From Andreesenia angusta (GTDB taxonomy: Bacteria > Bacillota > Clostridia > Tissierellales > Gottschalkiaceae): DNA of 64,000 nt. The stretch spans positions 1 through 64,000 of the forward strand of contig NZ_MKIE01000004.1 in NCBI RefSeq assembly GCF_001855385.1. Reading direction: 5' to 3'. The notes beneath the pieces are model-generated. The model worked only from the letters and a program-made list of their open reading frames with translations. It was not told the origin of the DNA and did not search any database. The position numbers and the translations under genes are program-made. Positions 16,301 to 24,991 of this stretch are shown one piece after another. Every line of letters begins with the position of its first letter. Positions within the stretch are counted from its first letter, which is position 1.

Positions 16301-16647
16301 TAGGCATTCCCCTCTCTTATTAGAGGTATCTGTCCATGAGATGCAAAGTATATTCCCTCCCCCGCTATGAACTTGTATGTTCTGTCTTGAACGGTAGCCA
16401 CAACTTTATCTCCAGCCTTAATAGATATGTCTGGTTTGACATATAGCTCAGCTAGGTATGCTATGGGTTGGGTTAAGTCTTTGATCCCCTCTGTAGAGCC
16501 TCTAGTAAAGTCTACTCCACATTGAATTGAATCATAGACAACAGCCTCGGAAAAACTGTCAAATCCATCTGAATCAGCTCCCGATAAACTCCTGCTGATA
16601 GTACAAATGTCGGTGTAAAGGGTAGCTAAAACTTCTGCCTCTGTCAT
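16300..16647 (-). CDS. Head closure / head-tail adaptor protein
   Basis: 115 residues: a short helix, then a beta-rich body with 'YVKPDISIKAGDKVVATVQDRTYKFIAGEGIYFASHGQIPL', as in SPP1 gp16-like and PBSX XkdH-like closure proteins that plug the capsid after packaging. Position between the gp6-like connector and gp10-like protein supports this. Start overlaps the previous stop by 4 bp. Confidence 0.72.
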   Translation of the reverse strand: MTEAEVLATLYTDICTISRSLSGADSDGFDSFSEAVVYDSIQCGVDFTRGSTEGIKDLTQPIAYLAELYVKPDISIKAGDKVVATVQDRTYKFIAGEGIYFASHGQIPLIREGNA

Positions 16648-17027
16648 ATGAATCTCACTCGCTTTTCTTTCGTTACCTTGAACCTGTCAAGCTGTATCTG
16701 GTAGTTGGCTATAAACTCCGCACCACCACCAGTAAGTTTGTTGTAGTTAGACTCACTCGAAGAAGATTCATAGTTTATCTGCATACCGCCACGCTTAATG
16801 CTAGAAACGGCTCCTGTCTCTTCTCCGCTTTCGATGGCGTTTTTTCTAGTCTTAGCCCTGAACTCATCTGCTGTTATCTCGACTATTATAAGCTCAAGTC
16901 CTGAAGGAATGTCCTCTCTATTGCAATAGTTCAAAACCTTTTGCTTAACTATGTCCAAATAAAGAGACAGTAGCTCGTCTTGGCTACTGTCTGTGATATT
17001 TAGCAGTGTCTTTATTTTATTAATCAT
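16644..17027 (-). CDS. Head-tail connector (gp6/YqbG-like)
   Basis: 127 residues: 'MINKIKTLLNITDSSQDELLSLYLDIVKQKVLNYCN' followed by 'LELIIVEITADEFRAK' is typical of the DNA packaging/connector family (DUF3199, HK97 gp6, SPP1 gp15). It forms a ring below the portal. The C-terminus carries 'SIKRGGMQINYES', also seen in relatives. Confidence 0.82.
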   Translation of the reverse strand: MINKIKTLLNITDSSQDELLSLYLDIVKQKVLNYCNREDIPSGLELIIVEITADEFRAKTRKNAIESGEETGAVSSIKRGGMQINYESSSSESNYNKLTGGGAEFIANYQIQLDRFKVTKEKRVRFI

Positions 17028-17041
17028 ATGGCATCAGCCTC

Positions 17042-18268
17042 CTATCCTCTAGTTATAATTCTCGCTATCGGTATAGCCTTATGGTCTATATAAGACTTTG
17101 TATCCGCACTGTCGTTTACAAGCTCCCAGTTTGCCCCCATTTCCAGTTCAGCATCTGTAGGAGACAGTGAAGCCATAGAAGATTTAGTGAAGGATATCCC
17201 ATAAGGTGCATAGCAAACCCTCTGTCTGCTATAAAGAGTATCCTGACCTCCATTTATCTTAGGATCTCTATCCATCTCGTATGGAACTTTAACTCCCGCA
17301 TCGGTAAACTCAAATGCGCCCTCGCCTAAAATATATGTTGTATATTTGTCGTATGCTTCTGTGCTCACTTCGTAGTAATTTCCTATTTCTCCTACTATAG
17401 GATTATCCACAGGAGTATATATATAAGAGCCGGCACTTCCACTTCTAGTGTAGTAAGTTTTTGCATCATCTATAGCTACATCTGCTGTCTTAGCCCCTAT
17501 AGCATGTACGTGTTCCACTGGCATAGAATCGTCTATTAGAACTGTCCTCCCATTGAGAGTGGCCAGTGTAAGATCCCTCTGAACCCCACTGCTGTCAGTG
17601 TACTTAAGATACTCTAATAGCTGCAAGTTCTCTAGATTGGTAGCCACTTGAGAGTGCATTACAGCCACTGAAAACTTAGCTTTGTTTTGCCCTACAGCTC
17701 TTTGAAGCGCCGTATTCAATGTAGTCGGTGAAAATGTTCCAGTTGGACTTGAGGAGATGTCGAATGTATGTCCGTCAACGAATTTCTTGTTTTCAGTTCC
17801 AGTCATTCCAAATACACCTTTTAGTATAGACAATAACAGTGTCTGGTTTATCTCATCCCAGTAGCTTGATATCTGCTTCGCAACATTGTCCATGAAGTCC
17901 ACTCCGCCAGTTATATCGTAGCTGAAATCCCTTTCTATCCATCCTTTAGCTCTCCCAACTACTACTCTCGAGTGCGAATATGTTTTGGAAGTATCAGCCG
18001 TTATGTCGGTAGATCCGTCATAGTTTAGGGCTTCCCCTCCTATAGTTCCAAACAGAGGGACAGTCATATAGTTCCCGCCTACTTGGTCGCTCATCATATC
18101 CTTGAATTGAGGAGCCGCTTTTATAGCTCCCGATTTCAGGAGCTCATTTCTTTTGAGCTTCGGTATCGTATCTACATACTTTCCGAATAACTCTGGATTA
18201 AAGTTTTTCGAATCAAATTGTGAAGCTGCGAATAGCTGTAAATTGAAGCCTAATTTTTTTATTTTCAT
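17042..18268 (-). CDS. Major capsid protein
   Basis: 408 residues. After an N-terminal 'KKLGFNLQLFAA' tag come 'NPELFGKYVDTIPKLKRNELLKSGAI' and 'SRVVVGRAKGWIERDFSYDITGGVDFMDNVAKQISSYWDEI', characteristic of the HK97-fold capsid proteins encoded after DUF4355 scaffolds. An insertion at ~255-310 ('YYTRSGSAGSYIYTPVDNPI') may be a surface domain. It shares the NLQLFA motif with the scaffold gene upstream. Confidence 0.9.
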   Translation of the reverse strand: MKIKKLGFNLQLFAASQFDSKNFNPELFGKYVDTIPKLKRNELLKSGAIKAAPQFKDMMSDQVGGNYMTVPLFGTIGGEALNYDGSTDITADTSKTYSHSRVVVGRAKGWIERDFSYDITGGVDFMDNVAKQISSYWDEINQTLLLSILKGVFGMTGTENKKFVDGHTFDISSSPTGTFSPTTLNTALQRAVGQNKAKFSVAVMHSQVATNLENLQLLEYLKYTDSSGVQRDLTLATLNGRTVLIDDSMPVEHVHAIGAKTADVAIDDAKTYYTRSGSAGSYIYTPVDNPIVGEIGNYYEVSTEAYDKYTTYILGEGAFEFTDAGVKVPYEMDRDPKINGGQDTLYSRQRVCYAPYGISFTKSSMASLSPTDAELEMGANWELVNDSADTKSYIDHKAIPIARIITRG

Positions 18269-18285
18269 ATAGTTTCATCTCCTAA

Positions 18286-18876
18286 TTATTTATTTTGTTT
18301 TGCCATCATCTGTGAATATGTCAAATTGTCGTTTGATGCTCCACCCCCGGCTTTCGGTGGTTCTCCAGCAAGCTTCTTCAGTACTTCAGACTCAACGGCT
18401 TTATTGAAAGCTTCTTTGAATTGATTTATGTTTTTTAAACTTGATTCAGCGTCTACCCCTATTAAGAATGTAGCAAAATCTTGATCAAGTCCATTATCAG
18501 ATAACTGTTTTCTAACTTCTAGATTAAGCCTTTCTTTTTCAAAAGCCTCTCTCTCTGCTGCGAACTTCTGTTGCTCTTTTTCAAACTCAGCCTTAGCTCT
18601 TTGATCTGCACTCATTTTTGCCAGTTTTTCAGCTTCAGCCTTTTCTTTTTCAAGCTTCTCCTGATACTCCTTCTCCCACTTAGCCTGCTCCTCTGCCAAT
18701 CTTTTTGAAGCTATAGCTTCCGCCTCTTCCTTAGTGAAAGTTTGTTTTGGCTCCGGTTCTATATCTGAGGTCGGTTCCGGATTCGGTGCAGGGTCCGATC
18801 CAGGCTCTCCTCCAGGTTCTGCAAATAGCTGTAGATTGATTTTTTCTATCTTAGCTTGATTGTATTTCATGTACAC
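18286..18876 (-). CDS. Capsid scaffold protein (DUF4355)
   Basis: 196 residues. The N-terminus 'IEKINLQLFAEPGGEPG' is followed by a Pro/Glu-rich stretch, a long Lys/Glu coiled coil at ~55-145, and a helical C-terminus. This is the layout of DUF4355 scaffolds, which occupy the prohead and are lost before packaging. Start choice: ATG 18876 or the second Met (codon 3). Confidence 0.88.
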   Translation of the reverse strand: MYMKYNQAKIEKINLQLFAEPGGEPGSDPAPNPEPTSDIEPEPKQTFTKEEAEAIASKRLAEEQAKWEKEYQEKLEKEKAEAEKLAKMSADQRAKAEFEKEQQKFAAEREAFEKERLNLEVRKQLSDNGLDQDFATFLIGVDAESSLKNINQFKEAFNKAVESEVLKKLAGEPPKAGGGASNDNLTYSQMMAKQNK

Positions 18877-19115
18877 TCCCCCTATTCTACGCCCATAGGC
18901 TTATTTCCAAGTTGCTCTTTAAAGCCCACAACAGGTAAAAGGGCATAATAAAAACAACCCCTTTTAGGATTGCTTTAAATGTTTATATTCAGTACAGTTC
19001 TATACTATCCAGTTGCTCTATGAAAGGCTTCCCTCCCACTATCATTTTCTTGAAAAGGTCGTCTAAACTTTTATCTTGCTTTCTTTCGAACTCAACTCGC
19101 GAATTTTACGATTTT
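18877..19115 (-). other. 239-bp non-coding gap between minor head and scaffold genes
   Basis: No convincing gene. One minus-strand frame (ending TGA near 18993) lacks a good start and encodes at most 18 residues from its first ATG. The stretch contains the hairpin at 18955-18972. A new promoter for the scaffold and capsid genes is possible but none stands out. Confidence 0.5.
18949..18972 (-). terminator. Terminator-like hairpin ahead of the scaffold gene
   Basis: On the minus strand CAATCC pairs with GGGTTG (one G-U pair), loop about 6 nt, followed by TTTTTATT. It lies in the 239-bp gap between the minor head and scaffold genes, inside the late operon, so it is more likely an attenuator than a full stop. 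Confidence 0.5.
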
Positions 19116-20171
19116 TCAATCTCCGCCGCCTGTAGGCTTATAGTACCTACTGTGCCACTCTCTGTATCCCATATTCCTGTCAATCTCGATGTACTTACCA
19201 TCAGACTGCTTTGAAAGCTTCGTGCCCTCTGACTGCTCGCCACCCTTCACTGTATAGGACCTGCAATTTGGATGTGCTGGAGGGTAGTTCACTCCCGTCT
19301 TGGCCTCGGATATCTTGAACTCCTCTCCGTCTAGCCTTTTGCATATATCAGATGTCTTGCTATCGAGATTGGCCCTGTATATATAGGTTTTTATTCCTAA
19401 TCTCCTATACGCTTCAAGGTCGCCCTGTGTGGATGCATTCGCTATCTCTGTAACAACTAATCTTTTGGCATCTCTATACCCCACGCCCATTCGTTCACTA
19501 AGTTGTTCCGAAAGAAAAGCCACGCTCTTCCCTTCCTGAAGACTCTGTCCTGTCAATATTCTAAGCTGTCTCAGCAGTTCTCTTTTGTTGTCCCATATGG
19601 AGTCTGAAAAGTTTCTCCCTTTCCAAGGGGTCAATATAGCCTGCCTTATATAGTCTTCGTTCAGCTTTGCATAGTTCGTCGCTAGTGTGGCGCCGGTCAT
19701 CTTGGCATCGGTAAAGAGCACAGCTGAGTAACTTTCCTCGTACACTTTTTTCATGCCTTTGTACAGAAGCTCTTCCTCTTCTATACCCATATTTATTATA
19801 TGGGCTTGAATTTGAGCCTTCAGAGCTTCCAGCCTTGTAATTCTTGATCTCGAAGCCAAGGTTTCCAGTTCAAGTATCAGAGACTCTCTTTGAGTTCCCT
19901 CCGCTTTGTCTATCAGTTTCAGATAACCATCTATATCTCTGCGCCACTGTCTGTACTCAGACCCTTTTATAAGTTTACTGGCTTCCTTGTAGCTTAGATT
20001 GACCTTGCCCGCATACTTGGCATACAGGTAGCTTATATCCTTTTCTATGTTCGAAAGTGAGTCGGAGTATATTTCCTTTAGGAGCTTATTCAGATTGCCG
20101 GCTTCTAACATAGACTCGTCTATCCTCTGTCTTGACCTCTCATCCCAGTATTGCTGACTATTCTTCGCCAT
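19116..20171 (-). CDS. Minor head protein (SPP1 gp7-like / Mu F-like)
   Basis: 351 residues. The C-terminal third holds the phage head morphogenesis domain: 'RLVVTEIANASTQGDLEAYRRLGIKTYIYRANLDSKTSDICKRLDGEEF' with 'NYPPAHPNCRSYTV', where the conserved Cys/His/Asp residues bind metal. The N-terminal two thirds are helical. It is encoded directly after the portal (14-bp overlap), as in SPP1-like and PBSX-like phages. Confidence 0.88.
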   Translation of the reverse strand: MAKNSQQYWDERSRQRIDESMLEAGNLNKLLKEIYSDSLSNIEKDISYLYAKYAGKVNLSYKEASKLIKGSEYRQWRRDIDGYLKLIDKAEGTQRESLILELETLASRSRITRLEALKAQIQAHIINMGIEEEELLYKGMKKVYEESYSAVLFTDAKMTGATLATNYAKLNEDYIRQAILTPWKGRNFSDSIWDNKRELLRQLRILTGQSLQEGKSVAFLSEQLSERMGVGYRDAKRLVVTEIANASTQGDLEAYRRLGIKTYIYRANLDSKTSDICKRLDGEEFKISEAKTGVNYPPAHPNCRSYTVKGGEQSEGTKLSKQSDGKYIEIDRNMGYREWHSRYYKPTGGGD

Positions 20172-21537
20172 CTATACCGTCTCCGCTATTTTGAAACGCC
20201 ATATCTATAGATGATGGTATTTCATCATCCAGCTCTGCAGCTCTTTTTTCAAGTTCAGCTTTTGGGTTTTCCACGAAAGGTATTTGCCCGACCAGCGTTT
20301 CTTTCGATGCAAACGTCGATAAATTTAGCAGTGTCTGGCTCAACTCGAACACGTTTTGCGGAAGGGTATTGTTGAACCGGACATCTATGCCCGTATAGTC
20401 GTAGTTTGCTCTTTTGGTGAAATTCAAGTAATTGCATATAAGCTCCATGCGCCTCTGTAGCCCCACCTTGAATTTCCGAGCCTTGTTCTTTCTGGCATTC
20501 TCAAACGGCAGCAGCTTGTACGAAAGCGAAACACCCGACATATTTCCCCCAAACTCTGTATCTGAAAGATCTGGCGTACTTGAAAACTTGTGTATGTCCT
20601 GTCGTATCCGCATCTTGAAGTTCTCCACCCAGGTATCGTTGACTGACTTTATCAGCCATGAAGCATTCGCTCCTTCTGGAAGCAACAGCACTCTGTCTTT
20701 CTTCATTCTGGTTATATCTTCTGGATCAGTATTTTCAGCTCCATGAAGTGCCAAGTAGGAGTCTGTAAATTGGTCCATATCGTTCATAGTGTCACTCTGA
20801 GCTCTGTCATATGCATCTATCAAAGCCATTACAGGCTCGAAATCTCCCAGTCCACTTTTGTTATTTGAATAAACACTCACCGGAACGTCGTTGAAGGCGT
20901 GCGGCCTTCTCCCTATAGGAGTTAACTCTTCAGCTCCATCTATCTGCTTATAGCTTATTATTTCCTTAGCTGTATATACATCTATTAATACGTCTTTATC
21001 TATAGCATAGTACCTCATAAAAAACTTTATATTGTTCTCCAGTGTATTGTCATATACCACAAAACTTTCAAGCGGACTTATCTCAGTCAGCCTTATATTG
21101 TTGAGGCTGTCTATATACTGAAGCTCGTATGCTATTCCAAGCTTTCCGGCCGTTGTAGCCAGTTCGCTATTGAGGGACTGTTCGTCGTTATAGTCGTAAA
21201 GCTCTGTGAGCTCATTTAAGAGCATTTCAGTATCTCCACTACCGTTCGTGCCTTCGTTCAGAGATAAGCCACCTATAGAGGCTTCTGTGGCTTCTACAGC
21301 ACTATATGATACAGGATTGCCCACTAGATACCCCACATGCATATCTACAATGTACTTAGGATATGAGTTGACGAGCCTGTTGTCCGGCTTTTCAGTGTCC
21401 TTGGTCCCTTCTGTTATCGAGTGCAGACCCTTATAGTAGTTTTCCAGTTTCTGAAGTCTTGAGAGCCCTTTTTTATGCGTCTCTATCAGCTTCAATATTT
21501 CTTTACTGTCCAGATCTTCCTTTTCTGTTCTTATCAT
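20158..21537 (-). CDS. Portal protein (SPP1 gp6-like)
   Basis: 459 residues with 'KLENYYKGLHSI', 'NRLVNSYPKYIVDMHVGYLVGNPV', 'DFEPVMALIDAYDRAQSDTMNDMDQFTDSYLALHG' and 'SGVSLSYKLLPFENARKNK', the signatures of the SPP1 Gp6 portal family. The dodecameric ring at one capsid vertex is the DNA channel and packaging motor base. It ends in an acidic tail overlapping the minor head gene. Confidence 0.92.
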   Translation of the reverse strand: MIRTEKEDLDSKEILKLIETHKKGLSRLQKLENYYKGLHSITEGTKDTEKPDNRLVNSYPKYIVDMHVGYLVGNPVSYSAVEATEASIGGLSLNEGTNGSGDTEMLLNELTELYDYNDEQSLNSELATTAGKLGIAYELQYIDSLNNIRLTEISPLESFVVYDNTLENNIKFFMRYYAIDKDVLIDVYTAKEIISYKQIDGAEELTPIGRRPHAFNDVPVSVYSNNKSGLGDFEPVMALIDAYDRAQSDTMNDMDQFTDSYLALHGAENTDPEDITRMKKDRVLLLPEGANASWLIKSVNDTWVENFKMRIRQDIHKFSSTPDLSDTEFGGNMSGVSLSYKLLPFENARKNKARKFKVGLQRRMELICNYLNFTKRANYDYTGIDVRFNNTLPQNVFELSQTLLNLSTFASKETLVGQIPFVENPKAELEKRAAELDDEIPSSIDMAFQNSGDGIDGEE

Positions 21538-21551
21538 TTCCTAACCTCCAA

Positions 21552-22823
21552 TTACAATCCAAACGATGACTTGCTTATCGTCTTTACTTTGCTGTCTTTC
21601 ATGTCGTCTTCAAGCCCATACCTTACGCTGTCAATATAGTGATTGTCTCTGTCTGGGAAATTCACTTTGACCATTCCTCTGCTGTCAATATCAAGAGAGT
21701 AGTTTATAAACTCTCTAGCCGCATTAGGACACCTGATATCATCTATAATTATTTCCTCTAAACCTTGTAAGAACTTTATGCCATGCTCGATACTTCCTGG
21801 TCCTTTCTTTGCCCCTCTGATTTTAATCCCTTGTCTCGCTAAATCAGCTATAGATTTAGGTTCTGCGGAGTCTGCTATTATGACTCTGTTGTTCCAACCC
21901 TTATCTTGAATCATAGAGGCCAACTTATCGTTAAAAAGATTTATCTTATATATCTCTCCAAATACATAAAGCCTCTTCCTAGTGCTGTCGTAATGCATTC
22001 TGCTTACTGAGCACGGATCCACAGAGTATCCCCAGTCAAGTCCTGTACGTATTTTATCGAAAGTCTGTATCTCTGCATCAGATATAGCCCTAATTGACAC
22101 ATTGTTAAATACCTCTAGACCTGTACCTGTTTCCTCCCCAAGATACTCGTGCCTGTATGCCATCTCATTGACTTTCTTCAAGTGTTCGGCTTCAGCTATA
22201 AAAGTTTCTCCTAGCCACTCAGGTGGAACATCCAGATAGGTGCTATGATGCACATATCGGTCCTCTCTTGAGAGCTTTACCTCTTGATTCACCCATGACC
22301 TAGAGGATTTTGGAGGGTTATAAGTAAAGAACACCGTTCTTTTATGATTCCCTTCTCCTCTAAGGAGTGACTGCATTATATTTCTAATCTCAGCATAGTT
22401 CCTGAATTGGTCACACTCCTCGAACCAGCCATATTTGATATAGCCTTTACCCAGGTTTATAGACTTCACCTTTCCTGGGCTATCCGCCGCCTTGAACACT
22501 ATCTTCTGTCCTGTAGGCTTATAGACAATCTGCATTGGAGACACATTGCATGTAAAGTAGCTCTCAACTCCAAGCTTATTTATTGCCCACTCTACTTGCC
22601 CATAGACTGTATCTCTCAGCTCATTCTGATATCGCCTGAAAACTACCGCATTAGCATTAGGGTCTTTGATTATGCCAAGTACTATCTCAATACCTACAAA
22701 AGATGATTTAGTAGACCCTCTTCCTCCCTTAAGCCAGTACTGGTTATGCTCTTCTTTCTTTATGGATTTATGAACCCTTTGAAAAGGCTTAGCTATTATA
22801 TTACTAAGTCTCATCCTATTCAT
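21552..22823 (-). CDS. Terminase large subunit (PBSX family)
   Basis: 423 residues. The N-terminal ATPase has Walker A-like 'GGRGSTKSSFVG' (~33-44), a Walker B-like region 'IKYGWFEECDQF' and 'FFTYNPPKSSRSWVN'. The C-terminal RNase H-like nuclease starts at 'IRTGLDWGYSVDPCSVS' with the acidic residues 'IIADSAEP' and 'NHYIDSVRYGLED'. It pumps and cuts DNA with the small subunit. The Walker A is of the PBSX/XtmB type. Start overlaps the small terminase stop. Confidence 0.94.
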   Translation of the reverse strand: MNRMRLSNIIAKPFQRVHKSIKKEEHNQYWLKGGRGSTKSSFVGIEIVLGIIKDPNANAVVFRRYQNELRDTVYGQVEWAINKLGVESYFTCNVSPMQIVYKPTGQKIVFKAADSPGKVKSINLGKGYIKYGWFEECDQFRNYAEIRNIMQSLLRGEGNHKRTVFFTYNPPKSSRSWVNQEVKLSREDRYVHHSTYLDVPPEWLGETFIAEAEHLKKVNEMAYRHEYLGEETGTGLEVFNNVSIRAISDAEIQTFDKIRTGLDWGYSVDPCSVSRMHYDSTRKRLYVFGEIYKINLFNDKLASMIQDKGWNNRVIIADSAEPKSIADLARQGIKIRGAKKGPGSIEHGIKFLQGLEEIIIDDIRCPNAAREFINYSLDIDSRGMVKVNFPDRDNHYIDSVRYGLEDDMKDSKVKTISKSSFGL

Positions 22824-23262
22824 CTTCTATATCATCCAATATCTGAACTCCTAGCTCTCCCGATACATCCAATTTATCTGTGAAAATTCCGTATCTTTTC
22901 CCTAGAAGCTCTGCGGCCTTTATTCTATCTTTAGCTGAAGCCTGCTTTTTTATTATGCGAGCTTTGCTTTCAAAGTCCCCAAGACTCTCAACTACAACTG
23001 CATCTTCTTGAATTTCACCTCTCATCATCAAAGATAGAAACTCCTCTATTTCTTTAGCTTCAGCTATATTTGATTCTCTTATTTCTTCGAGTAAATTATC
23101 AATTGCTGATTTTATCTCAACTTTCTTCAACAATCGTTGTCCTTGGCTATATGCAGTTTTTTCGCTATATCCAGCTCTTATAGCAGCCTGCGTCGCATTC
23201 TTATCCTTTAGATATTCCGTTATGAATGTCCTTTGCTTTTCGTTAAATTTTTGAGTTTTCAC
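22816..23262 (-). CDS. Terminase small subunit
   Basis: The frame is open to 23367, but the GTG at 23262 (VKTQKFNEKQRTFITEYL) is preceded by a GGGGTGG ribosome site and matches the usual start of Terminase_2 small subunits, giving 148 residues. An N-terminal helix-turn-helix ('ATQAAIRAGYSEKTAYSQGQRLLKK') recognises the packaging site, followed by an oligomerisation helix. The 7 x 11-bp array at 23366-23442, about 100 bp upstream, is a candidate binding site. Confidence 0.9.
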   Translation of the reverse strand: MKTQKFNEKQRTFITEYLKDKNATQAAIRAGYSEKTAYSQGQRLLKKVEIKSAIDNLLEEIRESNIAEAKEIEEFLSLMMRGEIQEDAVVVESLGDFESKARIIKKQASAKDRIKAAELLGKRYGIFTDKLDVSGELGVQILDDIEDE

Positions 23263-23365
23263 ACCACCACCCCATTTTTCCACACGAAAAAAGACACCCT
23301 TTCGAGTGCCTTTTTCTCTATTCAACTTTTTCCATGATACTATAATAACACAGATTTTCAGACCC

Positions 23366-23442
23366 ATCGGTCACAAATCGGTCAGGATTCGTACAGTAAT
23401 CGGTGGTTTATGACTCAATCGTGACTCATTCCTGACTCATTT
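23366..23442. repeat. Seven tandem 11-bp units upstream of the terminase genes
   Basis: The stretch divides into ATCGGTCACAA, ATCGGTCAGGA, TTCGTACAGTA, ATCGGTGGTTT, ATGACTCAATC, GTGACTCATTC and CTGACTCATTT. Position 2 is T in all seven and positions 6-8 are TCA in five. The left copies share ATCGGTCA and the right copies TGACTCA. The period is one helical turn, so a protein could bind one face. It lies between the late regulator gene and terS and may be a packaging (pac/cos) or late-promoter site. Confidence 0.65.
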
Positions 23443-23446
23443 CAAA

Positions 23447-23881
23447 TTAATCCCCATTTATGCTATAGAGGATTTTCTTTATGGCGTTATTTCTAGTAGA
23501 CTTACACCATCCTTCTGAGTAGCATACTTTAGCTGCAACTTTCCACCACTCAAGACCGTTTATGTAGAACTCCTCCACTATGACTCTTTCCATATCATTA
23601 AGCCCCTCTAGTGCATTGTCTATCATCTTTATCTTATTCTCTTCAGTAGCTATCCTTCTTTTTAGCCTCTCCTCCATTTGGATATTCCTTTCGGCTACAT
23701 TCTCAGTAGCACTACTGAACTTATTGGTTTTTGAAGTAGGCTCTGTGTCGTACGATATTCCTGTCAAGCCATCTTCATATCTCAGGCTCTCCAGCTTTAT
23801 CTTGTTGTTCTTTATAGCTGCTTTTATAACCTCATACTCTGAAAGTGTTTTCTCTAGATCCTTAGTTGTCATGTTGTACAT
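23447..23881 (-). CDS. ArpU/sigma-like late transcription regulator
   Basis: 144 residues. The N-terminal half is a coiled coil ('LEKTLSEYEVIKAAIKNNKIKLESL'). The C-terminal half ('ALEGLNDMERVIVEEFYINGLEWWKVAAKVCYSEGWCKSTRNNAIKKI') resembles sigma-70 region 4, as in ArpU/RinA-like phage late regulators. Encoded just before the 11-bp array and the terminase genes, where such activators normally sit, it probably switches on the late operon. The start may be codon 4 (MTTKDLEK). Confidence 0.8.
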   Translation of the reverse strand: MYNMTTKDLEKTLSEYEVIKAAIKNNKIKLESLRYEDGLTGISYDTEPTSKTNKFSSATENVAERNIQMEERLKRRIATEENKIKMIDNALEGLNDMERVIVEEFYINGLEWWKVAAKVCYSEGWCKSTRNNAIKKILYSINGD

Positions 23882-23934
23882 TCACATTCCCCTTTCAACG
23901 TAAATTCCGGGTCTAAGATACAGACCCGGTTTAC

Positions 23935-24153
23935 CTACTTTAAGTTTATAATGATATCCTTAGATTTTCTTTGACTAGCCAACTCACTCCTTATCGAACT
24001 TAATAGTAAGACTACTAGCCATAGTAGAGCTCTCACAGATAAAAGATATTCACCCCTTATCAGTAAGATTGAATATGTCAAAAGACCAATCGATACGGCT
24101 ATCTCGTACAGGTCTATATTTCTAATTAACCCAAGTACCTTTGCTACGCTCAT
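23935..24153 (-). CDS. Small two-helix membrane protein
   Basis: 72 residues with hydrophobic segments at about 15-33 and 38-54 and a basic C-terminus ('ASQRKSKDIIINLK'). The start overlaps the upstream zinc-ribbon gene stop (24150-24153), so it is part of the early operon. I do not recognise it. It could be a superinfection-exclusion or membrane-anchoring protein but nothing shows this. Confidence 0.6.
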   Translation of the reverse strand: MSVAKVLGLIRNIDLYEIAVSIGLLTYSILLIRGEYLLSVRALLWLVVLLLSSIRSELASQRKSKDIIINLK

Positions 24154-24383
24154 TTCGCCGCCCTCTCTTTCAGTTTCTTTTCTTTGTATTCCTCGAACCT
24201 TATAGCTATCATTCTGTCATTTTCTTTATCTAGCGTGAGGTTTAGGAATGTTCCGCACTCCATGCAACTTCCGTGCCCTGCATCTAGCATTCCCATCTCT
24301 TGAAATAAGGATTTACAAGCCCACAGTATCTTTCCGCATTCTGGGCATTCGATTTCATATCTCTTCCTGTTGTCCTTTTCCAT
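24150..24383 (-). CDS. Small zinc-ribbon protein
   Basis: 77 residues with two CxxC pairs, 'CPECGK' and 'CMECGT', spaced as in a zinc ribbon, then a helical charged tail. It is one of two adjacent zinc-ribbon genes in the early operon, 3 bp after the larger one. Nucleic-acid binding or a protein adaptor role is possible, but no family is recognised. Confidence 0.65.
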   Translation of the reverse strand: MEKDNRKRYEIECPECGKILWACKSLFQEMGMLDAGHGSCMECGTFLNLTLDKENDRMIAIRFEEYKEKKLKERAAK

Positions 24384-24386
24384 GTC

Positions 24387-24977
24387 CTACCCCCTAGCAT
24401 CCATGCTAACTAGTTTTCTCTCTTTCTTGTGCATCTCCAGATCTATTGGGCTTTCGCACTTCTTGCACTTGTAAAAGTCCATCCAATCTCCCTTGACCTT
24501 AAAGTTGTAGGCGTGTCCGCAATTTGGGCACTTGGCGTATACCGGCACAAGGTCCCCTAGTAAAATTGCATTCTCGCACTCTCTGCATATAGCTACCTCA
24601 CCCTCTGCCAATACTGCAAACCCTACTTTCCCACAGTCCTCGCATCTGAAGGCTATTAGCGTCTTTCGACCATCTCTGTTACTATCCTTGTTGCTCTCGA
24701 GCTCCTTTTGTTTTGGCTTCAGTGGAGCTTTTAAGCTATCCAGTGCACCTTCTAAAGCCTTTTTTGCCACGTCTCCGTTTACCTCAACTTGAAGATCATG
24801 TCTCTGCGGTGGAGTGTCCTCTCTCCTGGTAGGAGTTGCAGCTCTCAAACCTTTATCCAGGAACTGCGCTAGCGTTCTATTTATCGCTACATATGCGTCC
24901 TTTGCATTTTCCTCGCTCATAATCACAGTGTTCTTAGCTATTCCCTCTATCTTTATACTAACTTTTATATTTTTCAT
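24387..24977 (-). CDS. Protein with two zinc ribbons, early phage gene
   Basis: 196 residues. The first ~105 residues are polar and probably helical. The C-terminal ~85 contain two zinc ribbons: 'CEDCGK'...'CRECEN' (about 112-137) and 'CPNCGH'...'CKKCES' (about 152-178). It precedes the 77-residue zinc-ribbon gene. Similar proteins are found in clostridial prophages without known function. Confidence 0.65.
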   Translation of the reverse strand: MKNIKVSIKIEGIAKNTVIMSEENAKDAYVAINRTLAQFLDKGLRAATPTRREDTPPQRHDLQVEVNGDVAKKALEGALDSLKAPLKPKQKELESNKDSNRDGRKTLIAFRCEDCGKVGFAVLAEGEVAICRECENAILLGDLVPVYAKCPNCGHAYNFKVKGDWMDFYKCKKCESPIDLEMHKKERKLVSMDARG

Positions 24978-24991
24978 TTATGATTGCCTCC

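Noticed and set aside
18990-19110. Small gene between minor head and scaffold
   Set aside because: The frame lacks an ATG/GTG/TTG with ribosome site; only an 18-residue peptide would result.
23263-23367. N-terminal extension of the small terminase
   Set aside because: The extension is not protein-like and the GTG at 23262 has a good ribosome site and matches the family start.
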